A DNA stretch of 64,000 nucleotides from Prunus persica (GCF_000346465.2 NC_034010.1:9292520-9356519); one strand, 5' to 3'. Positions 21,830-32,177 are shown, counted from the stretch's first letter. Numbers and translations are program-made. Notes: generated by a model from the sequence alone, not told the origin.

Positions 21830-22302
21830 TAAGGTATGGTGTGGGATTAACATCCATACAGCAAGCAATTTAATTTATGAATTTACTTTACCGCATATTT
21901 AATTTTATTTATGGTATGGTGTAGGTTTATTACCCATACGGCAATATTTATTTAAAGGGTGGTGCGGGTTTATCGTCCACGCCTTTACTTTTATGTATGG
22001 AGCAGAATTAGTGCCCATACAAGCACATTTACTTTACCGCACATTTAAGGTATGGTGTGGGATTAACATCCATACAGCAAGCAATTTAATTTATGAATTT
22101 ATTTTACCGCACATTTAATTTTATTTATGGTATGGTGTAGGTTTATTACCCATACGGCAATATTTATTTAAAGGGTCGTGTGGGTTTATCGTCCACGCCT
22201 TTACTTTTATTTAAATGTATGGAACAGAATTAGTGCCCATATAAGCACATTTACTTTACCGCACATTTAAGGTATGGTGCGGGTTTATCGTCCATACCAG
22301 CA
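21830..22302 (+). repeat. Leader tandem array of the Copia element
   Basis: Two copies of a roughly 214 bp unit (about 21832-22046 and 22047-22270), plus a partial third. Each unit is made of smaller subunits of the form ggtatggtg...ccatac, in which GTATGG and CCATAC face each other as short stems. Non-coding, between primer site and gag. A related array lies in the leader of the 41568-47716 element. Confidence 0.85.
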
Positions 22303-22412
22303 AATTCATAACACTTTATTTTTATCATCAATTAATATACCTGAATAATGAGGACCTGAAATTCCTATTAATAAATGGCTTAATATTCTAGATCTCGAGC
22401 CTAAAGTTTTGG

Positions 22413-23471
22413 ATGGCAAATTTGGCAAAACTAGAGTTTGCTGCCTTGGACCTTTCCCGGGACAACTATTTATCATGGGTCCTGGATGCCAAAATTCATC
22501 TACGAGCCAATGGCCTCGGACAAACAATTGTAGATGAGAATGATGCTTCGCCTGAAGAGAATGCGAAGGCCATGATCTTTCTTCGCCGCCACATCCATGA
22601 AGCGCTGAAGAGCGAATATGTGGTGGTTGATGAACCGTTGGTTCTGTGGAAAGCTCTAGGTGAAAGATATGATCACCAGAAGACGATGACTCTCCCAAGA
22701 GCTAGATACGAATGGACCCACTTGAGATTTCAAGATTTCAAGTCAGTGTCCGAGTATAACTCTGCTATGCACAGAATTACCTCATTAATGAGGCTATGTG
22801 GGGAAAATCTATCCGATGAGGATATGCTCGAAAAAACTCTGAGCACTTTTCATGCTTCAAATGTCCTCCTTCAGCAGCAATACAGACATAGCGGTTTCAA
22901 GAAGTACTCGGAACTTGTATCTTGCCTCTTGTTAGCTAAGCAGAATAATGAGCTCTTATTAAAGAATCACCAATCTCGCCCAACGGGCTCAGCACCACTT
23001 CCTGAAATAAATGCTGCATCTCAGGAAGTGAATGCCACTTCATCTCGTGGCAGTATCCACAAACGTGGGCGAGGGGGCAAGCGTGGCCACTGGCAAGGAA
23101 GTAGAAAAAATCGTGGTGCTCGTTCAGAGGGTTTAGGTCCAAGGAGCGGTCCATCCACGAATGGCAAAAATGCATCCCGTAATAAGGGAAAGGCACAGAT
23201 GAGCCATGTGCCTAGAAATGTTGAAAGGCCTTGTCACAGATGTGGTGCAAAGGGACATTGGGTGCGAGCATGTCGTACGCCCAGGCATTTGGCGGATCTC
23301 TATCAAGCTTCACTTAAGAACAGGAAAGTGGAGATAAATTACATTGATCATGCTCCGCCAGCCACAGATGGCTCATCAGAAATATCACGTCAGCTAAACA
23401 AGACGCATCTAGATGTTTCTGATTTTGTTACTGAAAGAGGGAATGTAGGTTATGAGTCCGAATTAGATTAA
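22413..23471 (+). CDS. Copia gag polyprotein
   Basis: 352 codons. The start is the ATG of M-A-N-L-A-K-L-E-F, with no better in-frame ATG upstream. Residues 1-190 form the UBN2-type gag domain (Y-L-S-W near residue 19, W-K-A-L-G-E-R-Y-D near 79). A basic Gly/Arg-rich stretch (about 216-250) is followed by a zinc knuckle CHRCGAKGHWVRAC (residues about 275-288), which fits CX2CX4HX4C exactly. It builds the virus-like particle and binds element RNA. The ORF ends TAA at 23469-23471, and about 110 bases with several stops follow before pol in the same frame. Gag may therefore be made as a separate protein, or the gap is decay. Confidence 0.9.
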   Translation: MANLAKLEFAALDLSRDNYLSWVLDAKIHLRANGLGQTIVDENDASPEENAKAMIFLRRHIHEALKSEYVVVDEPLVLWKALGERYDHQKTMTLPRARYEWTHLRFQDFKSVSEYNSAMHRITSLMRLCGENLSDEDMLEKTLSTFHASNVLLQQQYRHSGFKKYSELVSCLLLAKQNNELLLKNHQSRPTGSAPLPEINAASQEVNATSSRGSIHKRGRGGKRGHWQGSRKNRGARSEGLGPRSGPSTNGKNASRNKGKAQMSHVPRNVERPCHRCGAKGHWVRACRTPRHLADLYQASLKNRKVEINYIDHAPPATDGSSEISRQLNKTHLDVSDFVTERGNVGYESELD

Positions 23472-23582
23472 ATTCCTTAATGTACTATTTGTATTAGCTG
23501 AAGTGTTGTTTAAATTTCAATCCAATAAAAGTGGTAATGTTGTCTTCTTTATTGATTCAGCTTATTTTACTTATTTGGTGGT

Positions 23583-24929
23583 ATGGATGGATGCCCTCAA
23601 AACAAAGGCTATGGCAGAGATATTTGTCTCGCAAACAGCGCAACTACTCATACGATCCTTCAAGATCGGAAGTATTTCTCAAAATTAATGCTTACAAAAG
23701 CAAAGGTAACAACCATATCAGGTCTTGCAGATCTGATTGAAGGTTCAGGAATAGCCCAAATTATGTTACCAAATGGAACAATACTGTCCATTCCAGATGC
23801 TTTGTATTCATCTAACTCCAGAAGGAATCTGTTGAGTTTCAAAGATATACGTTTGAATGGCTACCATGTTGAAACAAAGAAAGAGGAAAACATGGAATAT
23901 CTTTGTATTACCTCCAGTGATACTCAAAAGCGTATACTGGAAAAGCTTTGTGAGCTCTCATCAGGGTTGTATTACACAACCATACGGACAATTGAGGCAC
24001 ATAGTGTCATGGACCAAGAGTCCACTGACTCAAATGCTTTTAAGCTTTGGCATGACAGGTTGGGTCATCCTGGATCCACCATGATGCGCAGGATCATCAC
24101 CAACTCTAAAGGACATCCCTTGTTGACTAAACACATTATGTTATCAAGCGACATCTTTTGCCAAGCCTGTTCACAAGGGAAGTTGGTGATCAGACCATCA
24201 CAACCAAAGGTTGATGTTGAGTCTCCATCATTTTTGCAGAGAATTCAAGGGGACATTTGTGGACCCATTCATCCCCCATGTGGACCATTTCGGTACTTTA
24301 TGGTCTTGGTGGACGCATCTACCCGATGGTCACATGTTTGTCTTTTATCTACTCGGAATATGGCATTTGCTAGGCTTTTGGCTCAGATAATTAAATTACT
24401 AGCCCAATTCCCAGATTATCCCATTAAGTCAATCAGACTCGATAATGCTGGTGAATTTACATCTCAGACTTTTGATGACTACTGCATGTCACTAGGCATT
24501 GATATTGAACATCCTGTTCCCTATGTGCATACTCAAAATGGCTTGGCAGAAGCTTTAATTAAACGCCTTCAATTGATAGCACGCACTTTGCTAATGAAAA
24601 CAAAGTTGCCAGTTTCTGCTTGGGGATATGCCATTTTACATGCAGCATCGCTTGTGCGATTGAGGCCCGTCACCAACAATCAATGTTCTCCAATACAACT
24701 CGTATTGGGAAATCAACCAAACATTTCACATTTAAGAATTTTTGGGTGTGCGGTATATGTGCCCATTGCACCACCGCAACGTATTAAGATGGGCCCTCAA
24801 CGCAGATTGGGAATTTATGTTGGTTTTGATTCACCATCTATCATCAGATACTTGGAACCCCTGACGGGTGATTTTTTACCGCACGTTTTGCGGATTGTGA
24901 TTTTGATGAGACAATCTTCCCACCATTAG
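23583..24929 (+). CDS. Copia pol part 1: protease and integrase
   Basis: 448 codons, in the same frame as gag. The protease site reads LANSATTH, where the expected catalytic Asp of D-S-A/G-T is Asn. This would inactivate the protease unless the Asp is supplied by re-coding. GAG-pre-integrase has H-D-R-L-G-H-P and C-x-x-C (residues about 158-200). The integrase core keeps the triad D (GDICGP), D (RLDNAGEF) and E (NGLAEA). The C-terminal G-x-Y-V-G-F motif is at about residue 415. The last residues are out of frame: a one-base loss in the T run at 24870-24875 shifts the remainder to the frame of the next ORF. Confidence 0.88.
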   Translation: MDGCPQNKGYGRDICLANSATTHTILQDRKYFSKLMLTKAKVTTISGLADLIEGSGIAQIMLPNGTILSIPDALYSSNSRRNLLSFKDIRLNGYHVETKKEENMEYLCITSSDTQKRILEKLCELSSGLYYTTIRTIEAHSVMDQESTDSNAFKLWHDRLGHPGSTMMRRIITNSKGHPLLTKHIMLSSDIFCQACSQGKLVIRPSQPKVDVESPSFLQRIQGDICGPIHPPCGPFRYFMVLVDASTRWSHVCLLSTRNMAFARLLAQIIKLLAQFPDYPIKSIRLDNAGEFTSQTFDDYCMSLGIDIEHPVPYVHTQNGLAEALIKRLQLIARTLLMKTKLPVSAWGYAILHAASLVRLRPVTNNQCSPIQLVLGNQPNISHLRIFGCAVYVPIAPPQRIKMGPQRRLGIYVGFDSPSIIRYLEPLTGDFLPHVLRIVILMRQSSHH

Positions 24930-24943
24930 GGGGAGAAAAATCT

Positions 24944-27136
24944 GTGTCTAAAGAACAAGGCAAACTCATTCCTGAAAAACGACATGAATTATCCTGGAAT
25001 GTATCCACATTGTCTCATCTCGATCCTCATACTGCTCAATGCGAAAACGAAGTAAGAAGGATCGTTCACCTCCAACGTATTGCAAATCAAATGCCAGATG
25101 CATTTAATGATGCAGCAAAGGTGACGAAATCTCATATCCCAACTGCAAATGCACCCGCACGGATTGATGTCCATAATGGACAAAGCAATGTCCCAGCAAA
25201 TGGTTCATCTGCTGCACGCCTAAAACGTGGCAGACCACTAGGCTCAAAGGATTCAGTTCCTCGAAAGAGGAAGTTGATGGACAAAATGAATCCAAATGAA
25301 ATAAATAGAGAGCCCACAATTCATAATTCAAATGCCCCCAAAGAGGGACAGGTACTTCTTGACAAGGAAAACGTCATTGGTGAGACAAGTGCCCCTGGAG
25401 TGGCAACCGTACCTGAAAGTCAAGAAATCTCCACAAATTATACGTCCACTGATGAATTGTGGAGTAGAAATGAGATGATCATCGATGATATATTTGCATT
25501 CTCAGTGGCTGCTGAAATCATAAAAGATGATAATATTGAACCGTGCTCTATTAATGAATGTACACAGAGGCAAGATTGGCCCAAGTGGAAAGATGCAATC
25601 CAGGCAGAATTAAATTCTTTGGAAAAAAGGAGTGTTTTTGGACATATTAGTCCAACTCCACCCAATGTGAACCCTGTAGGTTACAAGTGGGTATTTACAA
25701 GAAAGCGCAATGAGAAAAATGAGATCTCAAGATATAAAGCGCGACTCGTTGCGCAAGGTTTTTCACAAAGGCCTGGAATTGATTATGTGGAAACGTACTC
25801 TCCAGTAATGGACACAATTACATTCCGTTACCTAATAAGTTTGGCGGTTTCAGAAAAACTTGAAATGAGACTCATGGATGTCATTACCGCATATTTGTAT
25901 GGAGAATTGGATACAGATATATACATGAAAGTTCCAGAAGGATTCAGGTTGCCTGAAGCAGCCAGAAACAAACCACGGGGCATGTTCTCAGTTAAATTAA
26001 GAAGATCATTATATGGGCTAAAACAATCTGGACGAATGTGGTACAATCGTCTCAGTCAGTATTTACTGAAGGAAGGATACACAAATGATCCTATTTGCCC
26101 ATGTGTGTTTATTAAGAAATCAGAGTCTGGATTTGCGATAGTGGCAGTATATGTCGACGACATGAATCTAATTGGAACTTCTGAAGAGCTTCAAAAGACT
26201 GTTGATTATCTCAAACGTGAGTTTGAGATGAAGGACCTTGGAAAGACAAAATATTGTCTTGGCTTGCAGATTGAGCACAGTGCTAATGGAATTTTGGTGC
26301 ATCAATCAACTTATACTGAGAAAGTATTGAAACGGTTTGGCATGGATAAAGCCCATCCACTTAGCACTCCAATGGTCGTTCGATCGCTTGACACTAAGAA
26401 AGACCCATATCGTCCAAAAGGGAATGATGAAATGGTCCTTGGTCCAGAAGTACCATATCTTAGTGCAATAGGTGCTTTATTGTACCTAGCACAATGTACC
26501 AGACCAGACATATCATTCTCAGTAAATCTGTTAGCAAGGTACAGTTCTGCTCCAACAAGGAGACACTGGACCGGCATCAAACATGTTCTACGATACCTTC
26601 GTGGGACAACAGACATGGGGTTATTCTATTCCAGTGAATCGACCAACGCCCAGAGTATTATTGGTTATGCTGATGCAGGATATCTCTCTGATCCACATCA
26701 AGGACGATCACAGACTGGGTATGTATTTACATGTGGAGGAACTGCGATCTCATGGCGCTCAACAAAACAAACATTAGTGGCCACATCTTCCAATCACTCA
26801 GAAATACTTGCCCTCCATGAAGCCAGTCGTGAATGCGTTTGGTTAAGGTCGGTAATCCATCACATCCGAAGCACATGTGCCCTACCCTCAACAACAGACA
26901 CTCCAACAATTCTGAATGAGGACAATGCAGCTTGTATTGCTCAGATCACAGGAGGATATATCAAGGGTGACAGGACCAAGCACATATCACCAAAGTTTTT
27001 CTATACACATGAGCTCCAGAAGAGTCAAGAAATCAAAGTCAGACAAATCCGCTCAAGTGATAACCTGGCAGATCTCTTCACTAAATCATTGCCGAAATGT
27101 ACATTCCAAAAGTTAGTGCATGGCATCGGATTATGA
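24944..27136 (+). CDS. Copia pol part 2: reverse transcriptase and RNase H
   Basis: 730 codons in frame 2, continuing pol after the frameshift, so the ATG at 24944 is not the true start. A linker (1-190) contains an AT-hook-like KRGRPLGSKD at residues 94-103. The RT domain spans about 205-450, with A-R-L-V-A-Q-G-F-S, S-L-Y-G-L-K-Q-S-G and catalytic AVYVDDMNL. The C-terminal RNase H (about 560-715) has G-Y-A-D-A-G-Y, S-E-I-L-A-L-H-E-A and E-D-N-A-A-C-I. The end at L-F-T-K-S-L-P lies about 150 bp from the purine tract, as expected. Domain integrity is good; only the frameshift separates it from part 1. Confidence 0.92.
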   Translation: MSKEQGKLIPEKRHELSWNVSTLSHLDPHTAQCENEVRRIVHLQRIANQMPDAFNDAAKVTKSHIPTANAPARIDVHNGQSNVPANGSSAARLKRGRPLGSKDSVPRKRKLMDKMNPNEINREPTIHNSNAPKEGQVLLDKENVIGETSAPGVATVPESQEISTNYTSTDELWSRNEMIIDDIFAFSVAAEIIKDDNIEPCSINECTQRQDWPKWKDAIQAELNSLEKRSVFGHISPTPPNVNPVGYKWVFTRKRNEKNEISRYKARLVAQGFSQRPGIDYVETYSPVMDTITFRYLISLAVSEKLEMRLMDVITAYLYGELDTDIYMKVPEGFRLPEAARNKPRGMFSVKLRRSLYGLKQSGRMWYNRLSQYLLKEGYTNDPICPCVFIKKSESGFAIVAVYVDDMNLIGTSEELQKTVDYLKREFEMKDLGKTKYCLGLQIEHSANGILVHQSTYTEKVLKRFGMDKAHPLSTPMVVRSLDTKKDPYRPKGNDEMVLGPEVPYLSAIGALLYLAQCTRPDISFSVNLLARYSSAPTRRHWTGIKHVLRYLRGTTDMGLFYSSESTNAQSIIGYADAGYLSDPHQGRSQTGYVFTCGGTAISWRSTKQTLVATSSNHSEILALHEASRECVWLRSVIHHIRSTCALPSTTDTPTILNEDNAACIAQITGGYIKGDRTKHISPKFFYTHELQKSQEIKVRQIRSSDNLADLFTKSLPKCTFQKLVHGIGL

Positions 27137-27273
27137 CAACTCTGCAAGCAATCAAGTTGGAGCATGCAAAATCAGGGGGAGCATTTAAGAGTCCTCTAAC
27201 ATAGGACATATGCACGTTGTACTCTTTTTCCAAGCAAGGTTTTAATGAGGCAACCAATCTAGGGACATGTGGT

Positions 27274-27286
27274 CTCCAAGGGGGAG
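27274..27286 (+). other. Polypurine tract of the Copia element
   Basis: CTCCAAGGGGGAG immediately before the 3' LTR. The same tract and neighbouring bases occur in the related element (42075-42090, inverted). Confidence 0.8.
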
Positions 27287-27695
27287 TGTTGTAAAGAATA
27301 AACATGTGAAGCCCACATGTATGGGGCCCACAAAGAAATTAAGCAAAATATTTTGGAAGCTTATCACCTGCACACTCACGGGTACACTCACGGGTATCCT
27401 TTCTCAGCCTATAAATAAGACCACCATCAGAGAAAGAAAATAGAGATAGAAGAGAAGAAAAAGAGGGTGAGTGAGTGAGGAGAAAGAGAGCAGAGAAAAA
27501 TTCTCCTAGAGAGAAAATTCAGTGAGCACACATATTGTAAACACTAAAAGTTGTAGCCATATTATTTTATATAGTGAAAAGTTACTGCTGCTGCTCTCCG
27601 AGGACGTAGGCATAGCCGAACCTCGTTAAATGCTGTGTCTCATGTACTTTACGTGCAGCTCAATATTCGTACATATTTAAGGTTATTTTATAACA
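27287..27695 (+). repeat. Copia 3' LTR
   Basis: 409 bp. Ends 319 bp before the ABCI6 start codon, in the same orientation, and has its own TATA box at 27410-27417. Confidence 0.95.
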
Positions 27696-28014
27696 TTATT
27701 ATAAATGGAAAATTGATTGAAATTTGAAAAACTTAAGGATAAGGGCCAAATTGACTATTTTGATAGGTTTGCTAAATTTACTGATTTTTATAGCTTGGTG
27801 GGTTCAGTTGAATGGGGGTCGAGTTGAGGAGTATTTCAGCAATTTGCCCTTTTAGTTATTGTCTTTTATTTATTTATTTATAAATATTTTATTTTATTTT
27901 ATTTTATTTAGTTATCGTCACTCCCTCCAAAGTCCAATCTTCATAATTTCCAGGCTTCCACTTTCAGAGAGAGAATTAGAATTAGGGTTTGCACTTGCGG
28001 TGATAAGCAACTCC
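27696..28014 (+). promoter_or_regulatory. Short proximal promoter and 5' UTR of ABCI6
   Basis: Only 319 bp separate the Copia LTR from the ATG. The stretch holds a (TTTTA)n run at 27876-27912 and a likely 5' UTR ending gataagcaactcc. No clear TATA box other than AT-rich runs (ataaatattttat). Confidence 0.5.
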
Positions 28015-30287
28015 ATGGCTCTGTTGCCATTTAATCACCCTTCTTGCACTCTTCCCTCACCACCGCCACCACCACCACAATCTTCTTCTTCTTCTTCTCC
28101 TTCTTGTCTTATTAGATATAATTTGCCCTCCAATTCTCCAGTATTTACAAGTTCTGCCGTCCTCCGCCCTCTCCGTTGGTGCTCAAACCACCACCAGCTC
28201 CGGTCTCTGACGCCGGGGAAGGTGACAGGCAGCCTCTCCTCCGCCGTGGAAACTTCAGGTTCAGGCAATAGCAGTCAAGTTGAGGAAGGAGAGAAGAAGC
28301 TGCTACTCCAAGTCAAGGATTTAACGGCGGTGATTGCCGAATCGAAACAGGAGATTCTCAAGGGCGTTAACCTCACCGTCTACCAAGGAGAGGTTCATGC
28401 CATAATGGGAAAGAATGGTTCAGGGAAGAGCACTTTTGCCAAGGTACCTATTAGCCCTGCCTTGTCTTTGTCTTGTTTGGAATCAATTCGGAACAATTAA
28501 TCAATTAATTCATATAAAAGATAAAATTAAGAAAATGAAAATGTGCATCCGTACATTCATTCATTGATTCATTAGTTCAGGTTCTGGCTGGGCATCCGGA
28601 ATACGAAGTTACAGGAGGCAGTGTGGTGTTTAAAGGGGAAAACTTGCTGGAAATGGCAGCAGAAGACCGGTCACTTTCTGGGCTTTTTATGAGTTTCCAG
28701 TCTCCAGTTGAGATCCCTGGTGTCACCAACATTGATTTTCTCAACATGGCTTACAATGCCCGCAGAAAAAAATTAGGACTGCCTGAGCTTGGACCAATTG
28801 AGGTAGCTAAAACATTTACTGTTTTCAAACCAGCTGACTCTGGTGGTTTAGTGCTTCATTCATATTTTTATTTAAGTCATTGTAGTTCTAATGCTTATTT
28901 CTTTCCCAAACTTGATCTTGTTTACGTTCATTCATGTCTTTGTTTATCCTCATTGCAGTTCTATGCTTATATCTTTCCCAAACTTGATCTTGTGAACATG
29001 AAGACCGACTTCCTCAATAGAAATGTTAATGAAGGCTTTAGTGGAGGTGAAAAGAAGCGCAATGAGATTTTACAACTGGCGGTATGGCTATCATTCGTAG
29101 TTAATCTTCTTGATTACGTGATTTTGATAAAGCAAAACTTTGTTCTTAAGAAAATGCCTAGTGCGTGTTGCATGCAGTTATGATATTTGTATTTCTTGGA
29201 AAATATAGTAGTAAGATTTTAATAGGTTGTCATCCCTTCACATTTCTTTAAGCTGTACTTTCTTCATTGCATGTCTTTACCGTATTCATATGCATCGTCG
29301 TAATGCAGGTTTTGGGGGCAGAATTGGCTATATTGGATGAAATTGATTCTGGGTTGGATGTTGATGCACTTCGAGATGTAGCAAAGGCAGTGAATGGGTT
29401 ACTGACTCCACAAAATTCTGTATTGATGATTACTCATTATCTACGACTTCTAGAATTTATAAAGCCAACATGCATCCATATTATGGTAAGTCATTGGAAG
29501 AAATAAAAACATAAATGGATGAGAAAGGTTTTGGGTCTTAGTTCATGTTTTTTGTTGCGTGAAATTAGAAAACAAAAGGAACAAGTAAAAAGGAATTCCT
29601 AAAAGTAGAACAAGTAAAAAAGGAATCCCTTAAAGTATGACATTGTGAATCATCTAGGACTACTTAAATACATAGTTCAGATTTTTGCTTTGCTATCTGA
29701 ATGGTTATGGCTCCTTGTAAGCAAATGCGCTATGGGTCGATTGATAGAATGCCATCAGATGCCCCTGATACTGTAATGGACGCCATTATTATTTCCCCTA
29801 GGAAAGAACACATAATATGCCGGGGAATTTTTTAGTTGCTTTCTTTTGGGACAAATAGGGCTTGGTTCATGCCTCCCAGCGAGTTGCCTCCCATTTTTAT
29901 TTTTATCAATGAGTAAACAGGGCAGAATTAGAGAGTTTTATTATAAAAGCCCCACATGCTTATAGCGTAGGAAATATATAAAATGTGCGTAACTTTGGAG
30001 CTACATGTTCTTACTTTACTAGAACTGGAAAAACAAAATCTGTTTCTTTTGTTAAAAGAAAAGTTTAATGTTTTAGAAGGCGTAGAAAAGGTACTCAATA
30101 TGGTTGACTGCCAAGAAATTATACAGAATAATAAATAAACATCTGCTGTCTAGATTCACTTTCAGTTTGGATTTAATTGTTTAAATGATTGATTTCATAG
30201 GAGGATGGGAAAATTGTGAAGACAGGCAACATCTCCTTAGCAGAGGTACTAGAAAAGGAAGGGTACAAAGCAATTTCTGCAGCATAA
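28015..30287 (+). CDS. ABCI6: ABC transporter I family member 6, chloroplastic (SufC-type ATPase)
   Basis: Five exons: 28015-28443, 28581-28802, 28959-29081, 29309-29485 and 30201-30287. All introns are GT-AG and in phase 0, giving 345 residues, close to the Arabidopsis homologue. The N-terminus (1-90) is Ser/Pro-rich with few acidic residues, like a chloroplast transit peptide. Walker A is GKNGSGKS (132-139), Q-loop Gln 183 lies in FMSFQSP, the signature is FSGGEKK (244-250), Walker B is LAILDE (264-269) and the switch His 301 is in ITHY. This is the soluble ATPase of the plastid SUF system, working with SufB and SufD to assemble iron-sulfur clusters. No lesion was seen. A Copia LTR ends 319 bp upstream, so its promoter may be short or altered. 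Confidence 0.95.
28874..28926 (+). repeat. Decoy copy of the ABCI6 exon 3 start inside intron 2
   Basis: attgtag followed by TTCTAATGCTTATTTC and CCCAAACTTGATCTTGTT resembles the true acceptor and exon start at 28952-28998 (attgcag, TTCTATGCTTATATC, CCCAAACTTGATCTTGTG), 74 bp downstream. If spliced to exon 2, the second codon would be TAA. Confidence 0.8.
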
Positions 30288-30570
30288 CAACATGCAAAAA
30301 GGTATTGCTATCTCTTTCTGTCTCTTAAACCTCAAAGTATCTATAGTATTTAAATAAAAATCAGAGTAATTTTTATCTGACTTATTTAGTGAAGCTTTGC
30401 AACGTATTGTACTTGAGTCAGGAATTTGTCCATTTCAGTTGTTGAAGGTAGGGGGGAAAAAAAAAAAGAAAAAAAGAAAAAAAAAGATAAAGAAAGCTGG
30501 GTTTAGAAAAGCTCGGGTTGTTACTGATTGATGATGACTGCTATTTAGGTGTAAAACTCCATTTAGGAGG
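30288..30570. other. ABCI6 3' flank
   Basis: 3' UTR and flank with an A-rich run (30450-30490). Nothing else seen. Confidence 0.5.
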
Positions 30571-30925
30571 CCCTCCATTTGGATGAAGGAATTGAAAATT
30601 ACATAAAATTCTAAAATGGCGGAATTTAGATTTCCATCATTTCAATTTCCGGCAATTAAAGATTTCAATGTTTGGATTTATGTATGTCGAATTTTGTAAA
30701 TGACGGAATTTTGTGAATGACACTATGGAAATTGTGAAAAGGCGCATATTTTGGTGGAAATTAAACTCGGCGGGAATTTTATGCCCAAATTTCCACGAAT
30801 TTTTTTGCGCGTCATTTAATAAATTCCAAACTTAAGTTGCCAAACAAGGGAATTGTCAATTTCTCCTCTTTAATTCCCAACTTTTAGCTAAATTCCGAGT
30901 TATTTTCCCTCATCCAAACGGAGGG
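30571..30925. mobile_element. 355 bp miniature inverted-repeat element
   Basis: The ends CCCTCCATTTGGATGAAGGA and the inverted CCCTCCGTTTGGATGAGGGA (30925-30906) match at 17 of 20 positions. The inside is non-coding and itself rich in ggaattt/aaattcc pairs. The target duplication is not clear. Superfamily uncertain. Confidence 0.75.
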
Positions 30926-31986
30926 AACCTTTTGCCCTTGATTTGGGGTCTTTGAAGTTTTGCTCTGTTTTTCTGTGTGCTTGTACTATTCTACCTCTTA
31001 TATTTTTTGGTAGCGTCGATATTGCACACCAGCTCTTGCTTAGCATGTGATTTTCCTCTGAAATTGTTGTCGGAATATTACATATGACGTTTGCGAATGA
31101 ACTTGACAGTCTTTTACATTGATGTCAAGGTTATGTGCATTTAAGTTTAAAAACATTTACATGTCTGTACTAATAATCTAGTGCAAGCACCAAGGTTAGT
31201 ATTGTAGATGTGGTGACACTGGAATTTGTGGAAACCAGCTCCTAATTTCAGCCCCAAAGTAATTCCAAATTCTTACATTAATCACTCAATCTCAAGGGGT
31301 TGTACCAGGGTCCGAATTTTGAAGTTAAAGCAGGGATTATAATGCTGAAATTTAATTGCAGACAAGATTAATTTGGAAGCCAAGTCTGTCTAGAACTTAT
31401 AGGTTTTTTACGGAGCCCCATTTGGAATTTTCTAAAAGAATTTATCGTCATTTAAGTGAAGGTAGTGCATGCTGTCTGGAACAACCTACACGAGACTCCA
31501 GAAAAAGAGTCCACCCATTTGCATATTTCTCAGTTATCATTGTCTTGGAATGCCAAAAGCCACCTATCTTGGAGGGTTCCAAGGATCTATTGCTTTTAAA
31601 ACTCCCCATTTTGTTTCTGCTGGGGCATTGAGCATTGAAATGAAAGTTATGAACTTTTATCCTTAAACTTCGTATCTCCTTGGTGGCCTCTCCATTGGGT
31701 TGTGAGTTTTCTTAAACTCTGTATCTCCTTGGTGGTCCCCATTGGCGTTTCTTGGGTGGTTAGTGTTCCTTTGTGCTTCTATCTGAGCCTCCGGTATCAT
31801 GTGGACCTGTTGCAACAATGATCCATAGTGTTTTCTAATGCATTATTCATGACCCTTCACGTTACCCTTGAGGGAAAACTAACTACCCCTACATGCTTTT
31901 AAAGGGAGAAACAGAATACATCTATTAGTAGAACATACCATTTTATACGCATAAGAATTAAAAATAGGTTAGAAGTCGATGGAAAT
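30926..31986. other. Intergenic DNA
   Basis: No supported gene. A short direct duplication around gtatctccttggtgg occurs at 31671 and 31720. Confidence 0.5.
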
Positions 31987-32177
31987 ATTTTTGCTCAGCA
32001 CTTTAACTCAAGGTGTACCCTCACCGCCCCTTTCAACACTTGACATGTGTTTATTGGCATAACCATAGTTAACTCTTTGCTTTGTATTTATGAAACTATG
32101 ATTATGTCAATAGACATGTGCCAAGTGTTGAGAAGGGCGGTGCAGGTACACCTTGGGTTAAAGTGGTGAGCAAAAAT
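31987..32177. mobile_element. 191 bp miniature inverted-repeat element
   Basis: The inverted ends start ATTTTTGCTCAGCACTTTAA (left) and ATTTTTGCTCACCACTTTAA (right, inverted). They remain similar for about 70 bp, so most of the element folds into one hairpin. No ORF; target duplication uncertain. Confidence 0.8.

Larger units (their letters stand above)
21184..27695 (+). mobile_element. Nearly complete Ty1/Copia retrotransposon
   Basis: 409 bp LTRs at 21184-21592 and 27287-27695 (TGTTGTAAAG to ATAACA) differ at about three positions. They are flanked by TTATT (21179-21183 and 27696-27700). A primer site GTTATCAGCACGA follows the first LTR, and a purine tract CTCCAAGGGGGAG precedes the second. 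Gag, protease, integrase, RT and RNase H are all present in Copia order, but one frameshift near 24870 and stops between gag and pol break the polyprotein. Insertion is recent judged by the LTRs. Confidence 0.95.

Noticed and set aside
22936..23196. Antisense ORF within the Copia gag of the 21184 element as a fourth antisense gene
   Set aside because: It is a shadow of gag in the opposite frame, only 86 codons, without a coiled coil or promoter features. Other antisense ORFs within pol are likewise shadows.
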